Shown: in pieces, positions 44,233 to 53,035 of the stretch
Position numbering within the stretch: the stretch's first letter is position 1
Layout of the letters: the number at the start of each line of letters is the position of its first letter
The notes under the pieces: model-generated
The model's database searches: none
Told to the model about the DNA's origin: nothing
The model's input: the letters and a program-made list of their open reading frames with translations, nothing else
Assembly: GCF_023555415.1 (NCBI RefSeq)
Contig: NZ_JAKRYL010000027.1
Span: 1 to 55,636 of the forward strand
DNA from: Halalkalibacter alkaliphilus
Lineage (GTDB): Bacteria > Bacillota > Bacilli > Bacillales > Bacillaceae_D
Length of the DNA: 55,636 bases
Direction of reading: 5' to 3'
Made by a program: the position numbers and the translations under genes

Positions 44233-45384
44233 ATGAATCGTTTTCGCTTTTGGATATTAGTTAGCATTGTTGCTATTAGTGGTTTTAGTCAAGGAATGCT
44301 CCTCCCGCTTATTTCTGTTATTTTTGAACAGGATGGTGTATCAGCAACCTTAAACGGACTAAATGCTACCGCTCTTTATATTGGAATATTGATTGTTTCT
44401 CCATTTATGGAACCGCCGCTTAGAAAATTCGGTTATAAACCAATCATTATGGCTGGAGGATTACTTGTCATCATCTCACTAGCTCTCTTTCCTTTATGGA
44501 AGTCATTTTGGTTTTGGTTTATCTTAAGACTCTGTATTGGGATAGGAGACAACGCACTTCACTTTGGTACTCAAACATGGATTACATCGGCATCTCCTAA
44601 AGAAAAAAGAGGCCGAAACATTAGTATTTATGGCCTGTTCTTTGGAATTGGTTTTGCCGTTGGACCACTAATGACTCCCTTAATTTTCATTAATGAGGCT
44701 TTGCCCTTTATTATTTCTGCATGTCTTTGCTTGGTAGCATGGTTATTTTTATTTGCTTTACACAATGATTTTCCTGAAAGGGCATTAGAACTTACCTCTT
44801 TTAAAGATACAACAAGCCGCTTTAAGAAAACATTAACGTATTCATGGGTTGCTTTGTTACCAGCATTAGGTTATGGCTTTTTGGAAGCATCGTTAAATGG
44901 AAGTTTCCCTGTCTACGGTTTACGTATTGGACTTGATGTGACATATGTTTCTATTCTATTAGTATCGTTTGCAATAGGAGGAATTGTCTTTCAACTACCT
45001 CTTGGTGTATTAAGTGATAAATATGGAAGAAAAAAAATACTAACTTTCATTCTAGCTTCCGGTAGTTTTATTTTTTTCATTGCTAGCTTCCTTGAGCAAT
45101 CCATATTCGGCCTTACAATATGTCTATTTATAGCAGGTATGTTTGTTGGCTCTACCTTTTCTCTCGGTATCAGCTATATGACTGACTTAACGCCAAAATC
45201 TCTATTGCCAACTGGGAATATTTTATGCGGGGTTGCCTTCAGCTTTGGAAGTCTCTTGGGCCCTTATGTTGGGGGGATATTTATTCAATCTTTCAGTGGC
45301 ATTAGCTTCTTTTTCATCATTAGCGCCATGTTATTTCTAGTCTTTTTGTTCGTTTTATTACACAAGCAGAAACTGATAAACTAA
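44233..45384 (+). CDS. Major facilitator superfamily transporter
   Basis: A 383-residue, twelve-TM protein. GVLSDKYGRKK (about residues 257-267) is the MFS loop motif in the second half; RLCIGIGDNALHFGTQTWITSASPKEKRGRNISIYG in the first half is typical of YfkF-like drug/sugar exporters. B. subtilis yfkF lies beside yfkD, which supports a YfkF-type identity. The ribosome site AAAGGTGAGG is partly paired in a 4-bp hairpin (CCTC/GAGG). Confidence 0.87.
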   Translation: MNRFRFWILVSIVAISGFSQGMLLPLISVIFEQDGVSATLNGLNATALYIGILIVSPFMEPPLRKFGYKPIIMAGGLLVIISLALFPLWKSFWFWFILRLCIGIGDNALHFGTQTWITSASPKEKRGRNISIYGLFFGIGFAVGPLMTPLIFINEALPFIISACLCLVAWLFLFALHNDFPERALELTSFKDTTSRFKKTLTYSWVALLPALGYGFLEASLNGSFPVYGLRIGLDVTYVSILLVSFAIGGIVFQLPLGVLSDKYGRKKILTFILASGSFIFFIASFLEQSIFGLTICLFIAGMFVGSTFSLGISYMTDLTPKSLLPTGNILCGVAFSFGSLLGPYVGGIFIQSFSGISFFFIISAMLFLVFLFVLLHKQKLIN

Positions 45385-45397
45385 CGTTAACGGTCAA

Positions 45398-45437
45398 AGG
45401 GGGTATCCCCAAATTTAACTTTTGAGATACCCCCTCC
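45398..45437. terminator. Terminator between the MFS gene and the small membrane protein gene
   Basis: AGGGGGTATC / GATACCCCCT (perfect 10 bp, extended by CCCAAA/TTTGA) between convergent genes. Confidence 0.75.
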
Positions 45438-45445
45438 TATGTAGT

Positions 45446-45787
45446 TTACCTTTTTAAGCTTTTTAAGTCGTCTGCAGCTTCTCTCGTTGCCTTTACAATT
45501 TCTTCGGAGCTTTCTTTTAAATGCGAGGCGGTTTCTCCAATTATTTTAACATCTCTTGAAATGTCTCTTACTACAGACGATACTTCATTAGCAGTTGCTC
45601 TAACTTGGTCTACGATCTGTTCACGGTTGTCTCTAACAAATTGAACGGCGTTCCCCGTTTCTTCCTTAAGCTTTCGCAGTTCAGCCAACATTTTTGTTCT
45701 CCATTCTTTTTTGGCTAAAACAATGGAAATCAAAATCACACCAAAGATCCAAATCAATTTTAAAGAATTGGTTTTTTTCTGCTCCAT
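45446..45787 (-). CDS. Small membrane-anchored coiled-coil protein, YtxH/DUF948-like
   Basis: A 113-residue protein with one N-terminal TM (about residues 8-25: SLKLIWIFGVILISIVLA) and a long helical tail rich in Val-Arg-Glu heptads (GNAVQFVRDNREQIVDQVRATANEVSSVVRDI). ATG 45787 with GGAGG six bases upstream. Resembles stress-related YtxH/DUF948 proteins. Function unknown. Confidence 0.72.
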   Translation of the reverse strand: MEQKKTNSLKLIWIFGVILISIVLAKKEWRTKMLAELRKLKEETGNAVQFVRDNREQIVDQVRATANEVSSVVRDISRDVKIIGETASHLKESSEEIVKATREAADDLKSLKR

Positions 45788-45877
45788 TTTGCTCCTCCTC
45801 ATATCTGTCTTATCGTTATTTTACCAAGAAAGATAGGGAAAAGGAAAGATTGGGAATACTTTTTTATGAATGATTAA

Positions 45878-46837
45878 TCATTCATTTCTGAAGAAAAATA
45901 AATCTCCTTCTTCTTTCACACTAACTTGTTCTAGTTCTAGTAGTAAATCAAGATGACCAAATGTTTCTGAGAATGTTAAATCTGGTTGCTTTAGATGCTT
46001 TTCCTTGAATAAATCAAAACTAATCTCACTTGCCGTCACTTTTTTCGTAGAAATAATCTCTTTTATTATATGAGCCCTTCTCATATGCCCCGCAAGTCTT
46101 TGATCGACTAAAGACTTCACATCTTTTACCACTTCTCCATGTCCAGGTAAAAGAAGATTTAAATCTAGTTCCTTTACTAACTTTAATGAGTCTCGATATT
46201 GCAGTAACGTTTTTGGCCTTTCTTCCCCATTCATAGGCGCTTCTAGTAAAGCATTTGACGAAATAGAAGCTAATAGCACATCTGCCCCTATCGCTAAACG
46301 ATCATGTTCACGTACAATCATGATATGGTTTTGAGCATGACCTGGCACTTCCTTTACTTTCCACCCTGGTAATCCTGGTACCCCATCCCCGTGTTTAACA
46401 ATAACGTCCAGTTCTGCGGGTTCAATGAAGTTCATATATGTTTGACTAGACTTTTCAATTTCTGTGAGTAATTCATTTGGCAGACCATTCTTTATATAGA
46501 GATCTTTAAGATACTTTCTGCATTTTCTAAAAAAAACTTGATCCTTCTTTAACCAAGGCTGCAAGAAATTATGGCCAATTAGCGTTGAATGTTTAAATAA
46601 ACTCGCCAGTCCAATGTGATCTGGGTGATGATGAGTCAAAATAACCTGCTCTATATCATCTATTTTATAACCTAGAATATGAAGCTGTTGCATTAACTCC
46701 CTTTTTCCTTCTTTTGTAAGAGGCCCAGTATCTACTAGAGTAAGAGACTTTCCACAAATTAAATATACATGTACAGGGCCTACTTGGAACGGAGTTGGAA
46801 TCGTTATTTGATGAATACTTTCTGCACAAACAGTCAA
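45878..46837 (-). CDS. MBL-fold metallo-hydrolase
   Basis: A 319-residue metallo-beta-lactamase-fold enzyme. LTHHHPDHIGLASLF (about residues 65-79) is the HxHxDH zinc motif, EVPGHAQNHIMIV supplies a further His, GADVLL the bridging Asp, and LLLPGHGEVVKDV the last His. A C-terminal winged-helix-like part (about 245-315) is typical of LACTB2/glyoxalase-II-like proteins. TTG 46837 with GGAGG eight bases before. Substrate unknown. Confidence 0.87.
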   Translation of the reverse strand: MTVCAESIHQITIPTPFQVGPVHVYLICGKSLTLVDTGPLTKEGKRELMQQLHILGYKIDDIEQVILTHHHPDHIGLASLFKHSTLIGHNFLQPWLKKDQVFFRKCRKYLKDLYIKNGLPNELLTEIEKSSQTYMNFIEPAELDVIVKHGDGVPGLPGWKVKEVPGHAQNHIMIVREHDRLAIGADVLLASISSNALLEAPMNGEERPKTLLQYRDSLKLVKELDLNLLLPGHGEVVKDVKSLVDQRLAGHMRRAHIIKEIISTKKVTASEISFDLFKEKHLKQPDLTFSETFGHLDLLLELEQVSVKEEGDLFFFRNE

Positions 46838-46942
46838 TGTATTAACCTCCTTACTTTTAGCAACTAATACTAGTTATTTCAAAAAAAAAAAGAGTACGCC
46901 TATATTTCTATAACAACATAATAGACATTCTCTTATCAATTA

Positions 46943-47089
46943 CTAATTATATGCTTGTGTTAAGAAATCATCTGTTTCTAACTTTTCAAAGCCTTCGTGG
47001 CTAGTTTTTTTAAGTTCATTTAATTCGCTTGCTAAGCGATCTAACTTCTTCTGCATTTCTTCAATCATTTTTTTCTCTGAAACTGTCAT
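46943..47089 (-). CDS. Uncharacterised 48-residue helical protein
   Basis: A short, charged coiled-coil-like protein (MTVSEKKMIEEMQKKLDRLA, then SELNELKKTSHEGFEKLET and DDFLTQAYN). GGAGAGGGAATCAT precedes ATG 47089. No database family comes to mind; it is neither Spo0E- nor Sda-like in motif. Probably a real gene on ribosome site and codon use. Confidence 0.65.
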   Translation of the reverse strand: MTVSEKKMIEEMQKKLDRLASELNELKKTSHEGFEKLETDDFLTQAYN

Positions 47090-47484
47090 ATGATTCCCTC
47101 TCCTTTTTTTGTGGTCAAGTGATTGAGCAGTCGCTCACTTTTTATCTATTATTCAACTGCAACTATTTTTTAATGTTAAAAATATTCTAACAATATTATC
47201 TGCAGTTGTAAATAGCTTTTTTAAATCTTTTAAACTTTATGGTAACTACTGAGTTATACACAAAGTTATCAACATAACTGTGTATAACTTTGTGTATAAT
47301 GTGCATAACTTCTATTTTGTTGTGTATAAATTGTTTATTATCTTTCTTATTATTTTCTATTTTATTCGACAAACTCTAACAATATTCTTTTAGTCGAAAA
47401 ATTGTAACAATTCTATCTTTATTTTTGTATATACTTGTTGATATAATAGTTGTAGCAACAAAATAAATTATAGGTGGGGTTATC
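47090..47484. other. AT-rich intergenic region holding the DnaA-box cluster
   Basis: A non-coding 395-bp stretch between divergent small genes. It holds an 8-bp inverted repeat CAACTGCA/TGCAGTTG near 47154-47214, the DnaA-box cluster at 47254-47329, and a possible -10 (TATAAT) near 47441 for the FbpB-like gene. Two direct copies of CTAACAATATT occur near 47182 and 47376. Confidence 0.6.
47254..47329. promoter_or_regulatory. DnaA-box cluster
   Basis: Five exact matches to TTATNCACA in 76 bp: forward at 47254-47262 and reverse at 47279-47287, 47291-47299, 47300-47308 and 47321-47329. A one-mismatch box, TTATCAACA, is at 47266-47274. The first and third exact boxes lie in a perfect 16-bp inverted repeat (47254-47269 and 47284-47299). 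B. subtilis has several such clusters outside oriC that bind DnaA; this arrangement fits one. It also lies upstream of a small gene that DnaA could regulate. Confidence 0.72.
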
Positions 47485-47625
47485 ATGCGAAGACAATCCA
47501 CATCATTTGAAGAACTTGTATTAGAAAATAAAAAACAATTATTAAATGACCCCGAGGCATTGGCAGAAATTGAAGATCGAATTGATGAAAGATCTTCGAA
47601 TAATCAGGAAAAAGATACAAAATAA
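47485..47625 (+). CDS. FbpB-family small protein
   Basis: A 46-residue protein, MRRQSTSFEELVLENKKQLL, then NDPEALAEIEDRIDERSSN. The SFEELV.ENK..LL.D..A...IE.RI..R pattern is that of the FbpB-type small proteins of Bacillus, which act with the FsrA RNA in iron sparing in B. subtilis. Here the tail is less basic than usual and no Fur box is visible upstream, so iron regulation is not supported. TAGGTGGGG precedes ATG. Confidence 0.68.
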   Translation: MRRQSTSFEELVLENKKQLLNDPEALAEIEDRIDERSSNNQEKDTK

Positions 47626-47666
47626 AAAGAGCGAGATTACCATATTAGGTATCTCGCTCTTTTTAT
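47626..47666 (+). terminator. Terminator of the FbpB-like gene
   Basis: AAAGAGCGAGAT (47626-47637) / ATCTCGCTCTTT (47651-47662), perfect 12 bp, then TTATTTT. Confidence 0.88.
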
Positions 47667-47793
47667 TTTCTAATTATCCCCCATTTATATATTTCTTAAA
47701 TTGGAAAATTAAACGAATAGAACCAATATAATAACGCACAGTAATAGCATGGAAAAGAAGTTTATACATATAAAACCGTGTGAAAGGAAGTAA

Positions 47794-49131
47794 ATGATGG
47801 ATAATGTTATGCTTGCGCGAATGATATTTGGTACTTCTATTGCCTTTCATATTATTTTCGCGACATTAGGTGTAGGAATTACATTAATGATTTTAGTTGC
47901 CGAAATTATGAGGATTATCCGGAAAGATGAAGATTATGGAACACTCGCAAAACGCTGGACGAAAGGTGTAGCGATTTTGTTAGGGGTAGCCATACCATCT
48001 GGTACGATTGTAGCGGTCATGTTAAGTCTTCTTTGGCCGGGCTTTATGGAAATTGTGGGACAAGTTATTGCACTTCCGTTTCAAGTTGAGATTTTTGCCT
48101 TCTTCTTAGAAGCTCTCTTTCTTTCTATATATATATATGCAGCAGATCGCCTTTCACCAACTATGAGAATTGTGAGTGTGTTTTTTGTTGCCCTCGGAGC
48201 GACTGCATCTGCTGTCTTAATTACAAATGCACATGCATGGATGAATACTCCTAGAGGGTTCGATTTAGTAAATGGCCAAGTCACTAACGTTAACCCACTT
48301 GCAGCTGTAAACAACCCTAGCTTCTATGTTACTTCTTTACATGTCGTCGGAAGTGCATATATGACTGGTGCATTTGTACTTGCTTCTGTTGCAGCCTACA
48401 AACTATTTCGTGGTGGTCTCACAGAACGTGAAGTAACTTATCATCGCAAAGGATTAACTCTTTCCCTTGCCATTGGTCTTATTATGTCTGTGTATACGAT
48501 GAACAACGGACACGATACAGCGATTATGCTTCATGAGCACATACCTGTAAAACTGGCTGCAGCAGAAGGCTTATTTGAAACGCAAGCAAACGCCCCACTG
48601 GCGATCCTGGGAACACCCGACCCAGAAGCCGGTAGAGTAATTGGTGGGATTGAAATTCCTGGTATGCTTAGCTGGCTTGCTACAGGGTCTACTGATGGAG
48701 TAGTACGAGGATTGTATGACTATCCACAGGATGAGTGGCCTCCTTTATTTGTCCATACTTTGTTTAACGTGATGGTTGGAATTGGATCTGCTCTCTTTGG
48801 CTTAGCTGTGATCTTTTGGGTGTTGTGGTTTTTTAGAAGAAAAACGAAAAAGCCATATCCTAAATGGCTGCTTGCTGGCTTGGTTGCCTCTGGCCCACTT
48901 GCGATGATTGGTATAGAAACAGGGTGGATTTTCAGTTGTACAGGAAGACAACCTTGGACAATTTATGGCATTCAAAGAACTTCGGAGGCAGCTACGAATT
49001 CTGGCAACTTAGGAATGCTTTTCTTTCTTTTTGTTTCTCTCTACCTCGTGCTTCTTGTTTTAACTGGACTAGTTATGCACTACTACTTTAACCGAAACCC
49101 TGTTTCAAAAGAATTACAAATAATGTCTTAA
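47794..49131 (+). CDS. cydA: Cytochrome bd-type quinol oxidase subunit I
   Basis: A 445-residue membrane protein with about nine TM helices that binds the three haems of a bd oxidase. Haem-ligand His residues are near residue 18 (TSIAFHIIFATLGV) and in VTSLHVVGSAYMTG (about 187). GRQPWTIYGIQRTSEA (about 393-408) is the conserved C-terminal motif. The periplasmic Q-loop is short, as in the YthA/cyanide-insensitive-like group. It reduces O2 with quinol at high affinity. Partner gene cydB begins 19 bp downstream. Confidence 0.93.
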   Translation: MMDNVMLARMIFGTSIAFHIIFATLGVGITLMILVAEIMRIIRKDEDYGTLAKRWTKGVAILLGVAIPSGTIVAVMLSLLWPGFMEIVGQVIALPFQVEIFAFFLEALFLSIYIYAADRLSPTMRIVSVFFVALGATASAVLITNAHAWMNTPRGFDLVNGQVTNVNPLAAVNNPSFYVTSLHVVGSAYMTGAFVLASVAAYKLFRGGLTEREVTYHRKGLTLSLAIGLIMSVYTMNNGHDTAIMLHEHIPVKLAAAEGLFETQANAPLAILGTPDPEAGRVIGGIEIPGMLSWLATGSTDGVVRGLYDYPQDEWPPLFVHTLFNVMVGIGSALFGLAVIFWVLWFFRRKTKKPYPKWLLAGLVASGPLAMIGIETGWIFSCTGRQPWTIYGIQRTSEAATNSGNLGMLFFLFVSLYLVLLVLTGLVMHYYFNRNPVSKELQIMS

Positions 49132-49150
49132 ATTAAAGAGGGGATTTATT

Positions 49151-50185
49151 ATGCAGGATGTTTATATTGCGATCATCATTTTATGGGCATTCCTTTTCAT
49201 TTATGCCATTGCTGGTTCAATCGATTTTGGAGCCGGCTTTTGGGCAATGTATTATAGGAAAAGAACAGACACAAAAGCCGCTTCCATTGCTAATCGTTAT
49301 CTATCACCCTCTTGGGAAGTGACAAATGTATTCCTTGTATTACTAGTTGTCGCCTTAGTAAGCTTTTTCCCTGGTGCTGCTGCTACATTAGGAACATTAA
49401 TGATTGTCCCTTTTTGTTTGGTACTATTTCTTCTCACGATCCGCAGTGCCTTTATGGTTTACTCTTATTCGGTTCAGAAATATACAAATATGCTTGTGAT
49501 TATATCTGGGGTTACTGGATTACTCATACCAGCCTTACTCATTAGTATTTTGCCAGCTGCAATAGGAGGATTTATCGAGGTGGTAGGCGACAGACAGTAC
49601 GTGCTTATCGATCAGTTATTTACAAGCCCTACATTTTACACTCACCTTGGATTTGGACTAAGTACAGAGCTATTTTTATCAGCTTTGCTATTAAGTGACT
49701 ATGCAAAAGAGGCAGGTTCAGAAGAAACGTATCACGTCTATAGACGTAATGCGATTATTCTTGGACCGATCACTCTTTCTTTTGCTGTAGGTGCCATTTT
49801 AACACTCATCCCCGAAGCTTTTTGGATGTTTGAAAATATGGCGAATGAATGGCTATTGTTTACATTATCTCTATTAGCATTTTCTATTGGATATAGCGCT
49901 CTTTGGTGGCCTACAAAAAAGTTTAAGATAGGTAGACCAAGGGTAGCTGTGCTTTTGATTGCTCTACAGTTTGGTCTGGCTAGCTTTGCTTATGGCTCAG
50001 CTCATATGCCCTATTTCTTATATCCTGACGTTACCATTTATGATGCCTTCACAAATGAAGTTATGTTTCGCTTACTCTTAATTGGCTATGGTGTTGGAAT
50101 GGCCATATTAGTTCCAGTATTCATTTGGTTCTGGCGTCTATTTATGAAGGATAAGAGGTATTTAAAGCAGGATACAACACATTAA
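49151..50185 (+). CDS. cydB: Cytochrome bd-type quinol oxidase subunit II
   Basis: A 344-residue, eight- to nine-TM protein of the CydB/YthB family: IILWAFLFIYAIAGSIDFGAGFWAMYYR at the N-terminus and RNAIILGPITLSFAVGAI in the middle. It binds no haem itself and stabilises subunit I. GAGGGG precedes ATG. No cydCD exporter follows, so assembly factors must be elsewhere. Confidence 0.92.
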   Translation: MQDVYIAIIILWAFLFIYAIAGSIDFGAGFWAMYYRKRTDTKAASIANRYLSPSWEVTNVFLVLLVVALVSFFPGAAATLGTLMIVPFCLVLFLLTIRSAFMVYSYSVQKYTNMLVIISGVTGLLIPALLISILPAAIGGFIEVVGDRQYVLIDQLFTSPTFYTHLGFGLSTELFLSALLLSDYAKEAGSEETYHVYRRNAIILGPITLSFAVGAILTLIPEAFWMFENMANEWLLFTLSLLAFSIGYSALWWPTKKFKIGRPRVAVLLIALQFGLASFAYGSAHMPYFLYPDVTIYDAFTNEVMFRLLLIGYGVGMAILVPVFIWFWRLFMKDKRYLKQDTTH

Positions 50186-50189
50186 AAGC

Positions 50190-50229
50190 GGCTGTGTCAA
50201 AGGTCCGTTCTTTGACCTTTGACACAGCC
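50190..50229. terminator. Bidirectional terminator between cydB and the M3 peptidase
   Basis: GGCTGTGTCAAAGGTC / GACCTTTGACACAGCC, perfect 16 bp, with A-rich and T-rich flanks suited to both directions. Confidence 0.9.
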
Positions 50230-50235
50230 ATTTTA

Positions 50236-52011
50236 TTATTTATCTTTCGTTAATTCCATAAATTCATCTACATCGACTAAAATTAAATCAATAGCCTCTT
50301 GCCAAAACTCTGCACTCGTTAGATCGACACCAAGATGCTTCTTTGCTAAATCTTCCACTGTCATACTAGCAGTATCCTTAAGCAAGGCAATATAGTCATC
50401 CTCAAAAGACCTCTCAGCTTCAAGAGCTTTTTTATAAATGCCCAAGCTAAATAAAAAGCCAAATGTGTAAGGGAAATTATAAAATGGCACGCCAGTAATA
50501 TGGAAATGAAGCTTTGATGCCCAGAACGTTGGAGAATACGTAGCTAATTGATTCCCATATGCCTCTTTCTGCGCCTCTTCCATTAATGAATTCAACTCTT
50601 CAACTGATAATAACTTTTCCTTACGAGCTTCGTAGAATCTTGTTTCAAATAAAAATCTAGCATGAATATTCATAAAGAAAGCAAGCGAACGTGAGATCTT
50701 ATTTTCGAGTAATGATAACTTCACATCTTCCGTCTGTGCCTCTTTCACTAACGCATCAGCAATAATCGTTTCGGCAAATGTTGATGCTGTTTCTGCAACA
50801 TTCATCGCATATCGTTGCGCAAGAGGATCCATGTCTTTTAAGCAGTGACTGTGGTAGGCGTGACCTAACTCATGGGCAAGTGTTGCTACATTTGCCATTG
50901 TTCCATCATACGTCATGAAAATACGTGATTGTTTTGATAGTGGAAATGATGTACAAAAACCACCTGGACGTTTTCCTGCACGGTCCTCTGCTTCGATCCA
51001 GCCATCGCGAAGGGCACCTTCTGTAAATGAAGCAAGCTTTGGACTAAATGGTTTGAAGTGTCTAATAATTAAATCACATGCTTCTTCATATGAAATCGTC
51101 GTATCCCCTTCTACTGAAAGAGGGGCATGAACATCGTGCAGAGCTAATTTGTTAACACCTAGCAACTGTGCCTTTCGTTCTATAAATCTATAAAATTTCG
51201 GTTTGTTTTCGGTAATTGTTGACCACATCGCATCAAGCGTTTCTTCTTTCATACGATTTATAGCAAGTGGTTCTTTCAACACGTTGTCCCAGCCGCGCGC
51301 TCCGTATAAATTTAAACGGAAACCGGCTAAATGGTTTAACGTTGACGCAAATAAATCAGCTTCTTTTTGCCATGCTTTCTCTGAAGCTTCTGCAGCGCAT
51401 TCACGTACTAAACGATCGGAACTATTTAGACGATTTTGTAGTTGTCCTGCTGAAAGCAACTTCTCTTTTCCATCCTCTTCAAAAGGAATTTGCATCCTTC
51501 CAACCGCAGCGTTATACACATTCCCCCAAGCATGGTATCCGTCCATAGCAAGCTGTGCAGCAAGCTTTTCTTCATTCGGCAATAACTTTTCTTTCACTTG
51601 CATGCGGCGTTCTTCAAGATTAAACGTAACCCCTGATAGTGAAGGTCGTGAAATGAAATCACTCCATTGTTCTACAGAAAGTCCTCCTAAAAAGTCTTCA
51701 ATCATCCCCCAAATGTTTTGTAACTTCGTTGCTTGTTCGGTCATCTTTCCTAGCCAAAGTGTCGCTTCCTTATCTTTGACATCTTGAGCTGTTAAACAAC
51801 TAACAAATGCACTAGCTTGCCTAGTTCTTTGCATTTGCAACTGAATATTATGTATAGCATTTTCAAGTTGATCTAATGTTACCTCATCACCTATTGATTC
51901 AGCTAAATCCGCTAGCAAATGATCCGTTTCTCTTACAAACTGTATAAACTCCTCAGACTTGCTCCCACCTTTAAAAATTGAATCCAAATCCCATACCTCT
52001 GGATATCTCAT
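50236..52011 (-). CDS. M3-family oligoendopeptidase
   Basis: A 591-residue cytosolic zinc peptidase. TLAHELGHAYHSHCL (about residues 374-388) holds the HExxH zinc motif; the third ligand Glu is in MNVAETASTFAETII about 25 residues later. It is of the PepF/Pz-peptidase type that trims oligopeptides. ATG 52011 (MRYPEVWDLDSIF) is chosen because AGGGGG is eight bases away; TTG 52029 would lie inside the ribosome site. Confidence 0.92.
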   Translation of the reverse strand: MRYPEVWDLDSIFKGGSKSEEFIQFVRETDHLLADLAESIGDEVTLDQLENAIHNIQLQMQRTRQASAFVSCLTAQDVKDKEATLWLGKMTEQATKLQNIWGMIEDFLGGLSVEQWSDFISRPSLSGVTFNLEERRMQVKEKLLPNEEKLAAQLAMDGYHAWGNVYNAAVGRMQIPFEEDGKEKLLSAGQLQNRLNSSDRLVRECAAEASEKAWQKEADLFASTLNHLAGFRLNLYGARGWDNVLKEPLAINRMKEETLDAMWSTITENKPKFYRFIERKAQLLGVNKLALHDVHAPLSVEGDTTISYEEACDLIIRHFKPFSPKLASFTEGALRDGWIEAEDRAGKRPGGFCTSFPLSKQSRIFMTYDGTMANVATLAHELGHAYHSHCLKDMDPLAQRYAMNVAETASTFAETIIADALVKEAQTEDVKLSLLENKISRSLAFFMNIHARFLFETRFYEARKEKLLSVEELNSLMEEAQKEAYGNQLATYSPTFWASKLHFHITGVPFYNFPYTFGFLFSLGIYKKALEAERSFEDDYIALLKDTASMTVEDLAKKHLGVDLTSAEFWQEAIDLILVDVDEFMELTKDK

Positions 52012-52165
52012 TGCTCCATCCCCCTCCAATATTTCGATTTCCGTAATAACAGTTTATCAGAAAATTAATAAAATTCCATGTGTTATTGTTTAGCTATAAT
52101 GTTTTTTCAACCAGTTGTTTTGATCTATAATAGAAGTAAGATCAATTGATAAAGGTGTTGAAGAT

Positions 52166-52615
52166 ATGAAATTAGACACGACTGATAAACGAATTTTAGA
52201 ACTTTTAACAGTAAATGGCCGTATGTCTTATGTAGACATCGCTAAAGAACTTGGACTATCTCGAGTAGCCATCCGTGAACGAATAAATCAATTAATGGAG
52301 GAAGAAGTGATAGAAAAGTTTAGTGTTGTGATTAATTCTGATAAAGTTGGAAAGAAGGTCTCTGCCTTTTTTGAAGTCGACTGTGAACCTACATCGCTTG
52401 TTTCTGTCGCCGAAACTTTAGCAGAAAATCCAAAAGTAGCTAGCTGCTACCAAATGACAGGCCCAAGCACATTACATATGCACGTTCTCGTAGAAGATTT
52501 TGATCAACTTGAGCACTTTATCAATGAAGAACTCTATGCACTTAAGGGAATTTCAAGAGTGGAGAGTCATATTTTGTTAAGACGATTTAAAAGTCGGAGT
52601 GGCATGAAGCTATAG
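52166..52615 (+). CDS. Lrp/AsnC-family transcription regulator
   Basis: A 149-residue regulator: winged HTH at the N-terminus (LDTTDKRILELLTVNGRMSYVDIAKELGLSRVAIRERINQL, about residues 3-43) and a RAM ligand/oligomerisation domain (about 65-140). Ligands in the family are usually amino acids. Divergent from the M3 peptidase, so control of peptide or amino-acid use is plausible but unproven. Confidence 0.9.
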   Translation: MKLDTTDKRILELLTVNGRMSYVDIAKELGLSRVAIRERINQLMEEEVIEKFSVVINSDKVGKKVSAFFEVDCEPTSLVSVAETLAENPKVASCYQMTGPSTLHMHVLVEDFDQLEHFINEELYALKGISRVESHILLRRFKSRSGMKL

Positions 52616-52631
52616 TTTTCATTAACGCAAA

Positions 52632-52668
52632 AAAATTCAAGGTGGGCACTTGGACCACCTTGAATTTT
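52632..52668. terminator. Terminator after the Lrp-type gene
   Basis: AAAATTCAAGGTGG / CCACCTTGAATTTT, perfect 14 bp with a 9-nt loop. Confidence 0.85.
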
Positions 52669-52683
52669 CAACTAAGAGCTCGC

Positions 52684-52966
52684 TCACCAAACTGCTATAT
52701 GTCCGCCAGTTCTTGATTCTGTGCCACCCATTAACACTCCACTTTTTGGGTCTCATTTTCCCTCTACCAAACTGACCTCCTACTAATTCCATTTTTATGT
52801 CATGCCCTCTTCTTGCAAGCTCTTCAGCTATATGCGGAGCTAAATGGCATTGGATGTAAATCTTTTTTCCTTCAGACCACATCCAGCGCGTGGCATCTAG
52901 TGCTGCTTGTGGATTTAAACAAAAGTCAATCGTATTTATAGCTACTTGAATTATTTCACTTTTCGT
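52684..52966 (-). pseudogene. ggt: C-terminal relic of gamma-glutamyltransferase
   Basis: On the minus strand the frame reads IQVAINTIDFCLNPQAALDA, TRWMWSEG, HIAEELARRGHDIKMELVGG and QFGRGKM. Then a shift of frame gives DPKSGVLMGGTESRTGGHIA followed by VW and TGA at 52684. This is the C-terminal end of the small subunit of gamma-glutamyltranspeptidase. No start codon or catalytic Thr region precedes it: the frame opens only after a stop at 52967-52969. It is a dead remnant with at least one frameshift; about 80% of the gene is missing. Confidence 0.85.
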
Positions 52967-53035
52967 TCAAGTAAGTGAAACGACAAATCGAAACATTACG
53001 TATTATTAATATGATAACTGAAGGAGGTAATTCCT

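Noticed and set aside
47254-47329. Boxes considered as Rex operators for cydAB
   Set aside because: Rex sites follow TTGTGA-N6-TCACAA; these follow TTATNCACA, and a terminator separates them from cydA.
46943-47625. Small genes beside the DnaA boxes considered as sda
   Set aside because: Neither product shows the Sda helical hairpin motif (LSDELLIESY...), despite similar size.
51203-51787. Long plus-strand frame inside the M3 peptidase
   Set aside because: Antisense open frame with Ser/Phe/Pro-rich composition typical of shadow translation; the peptidase frame has all family motifs.
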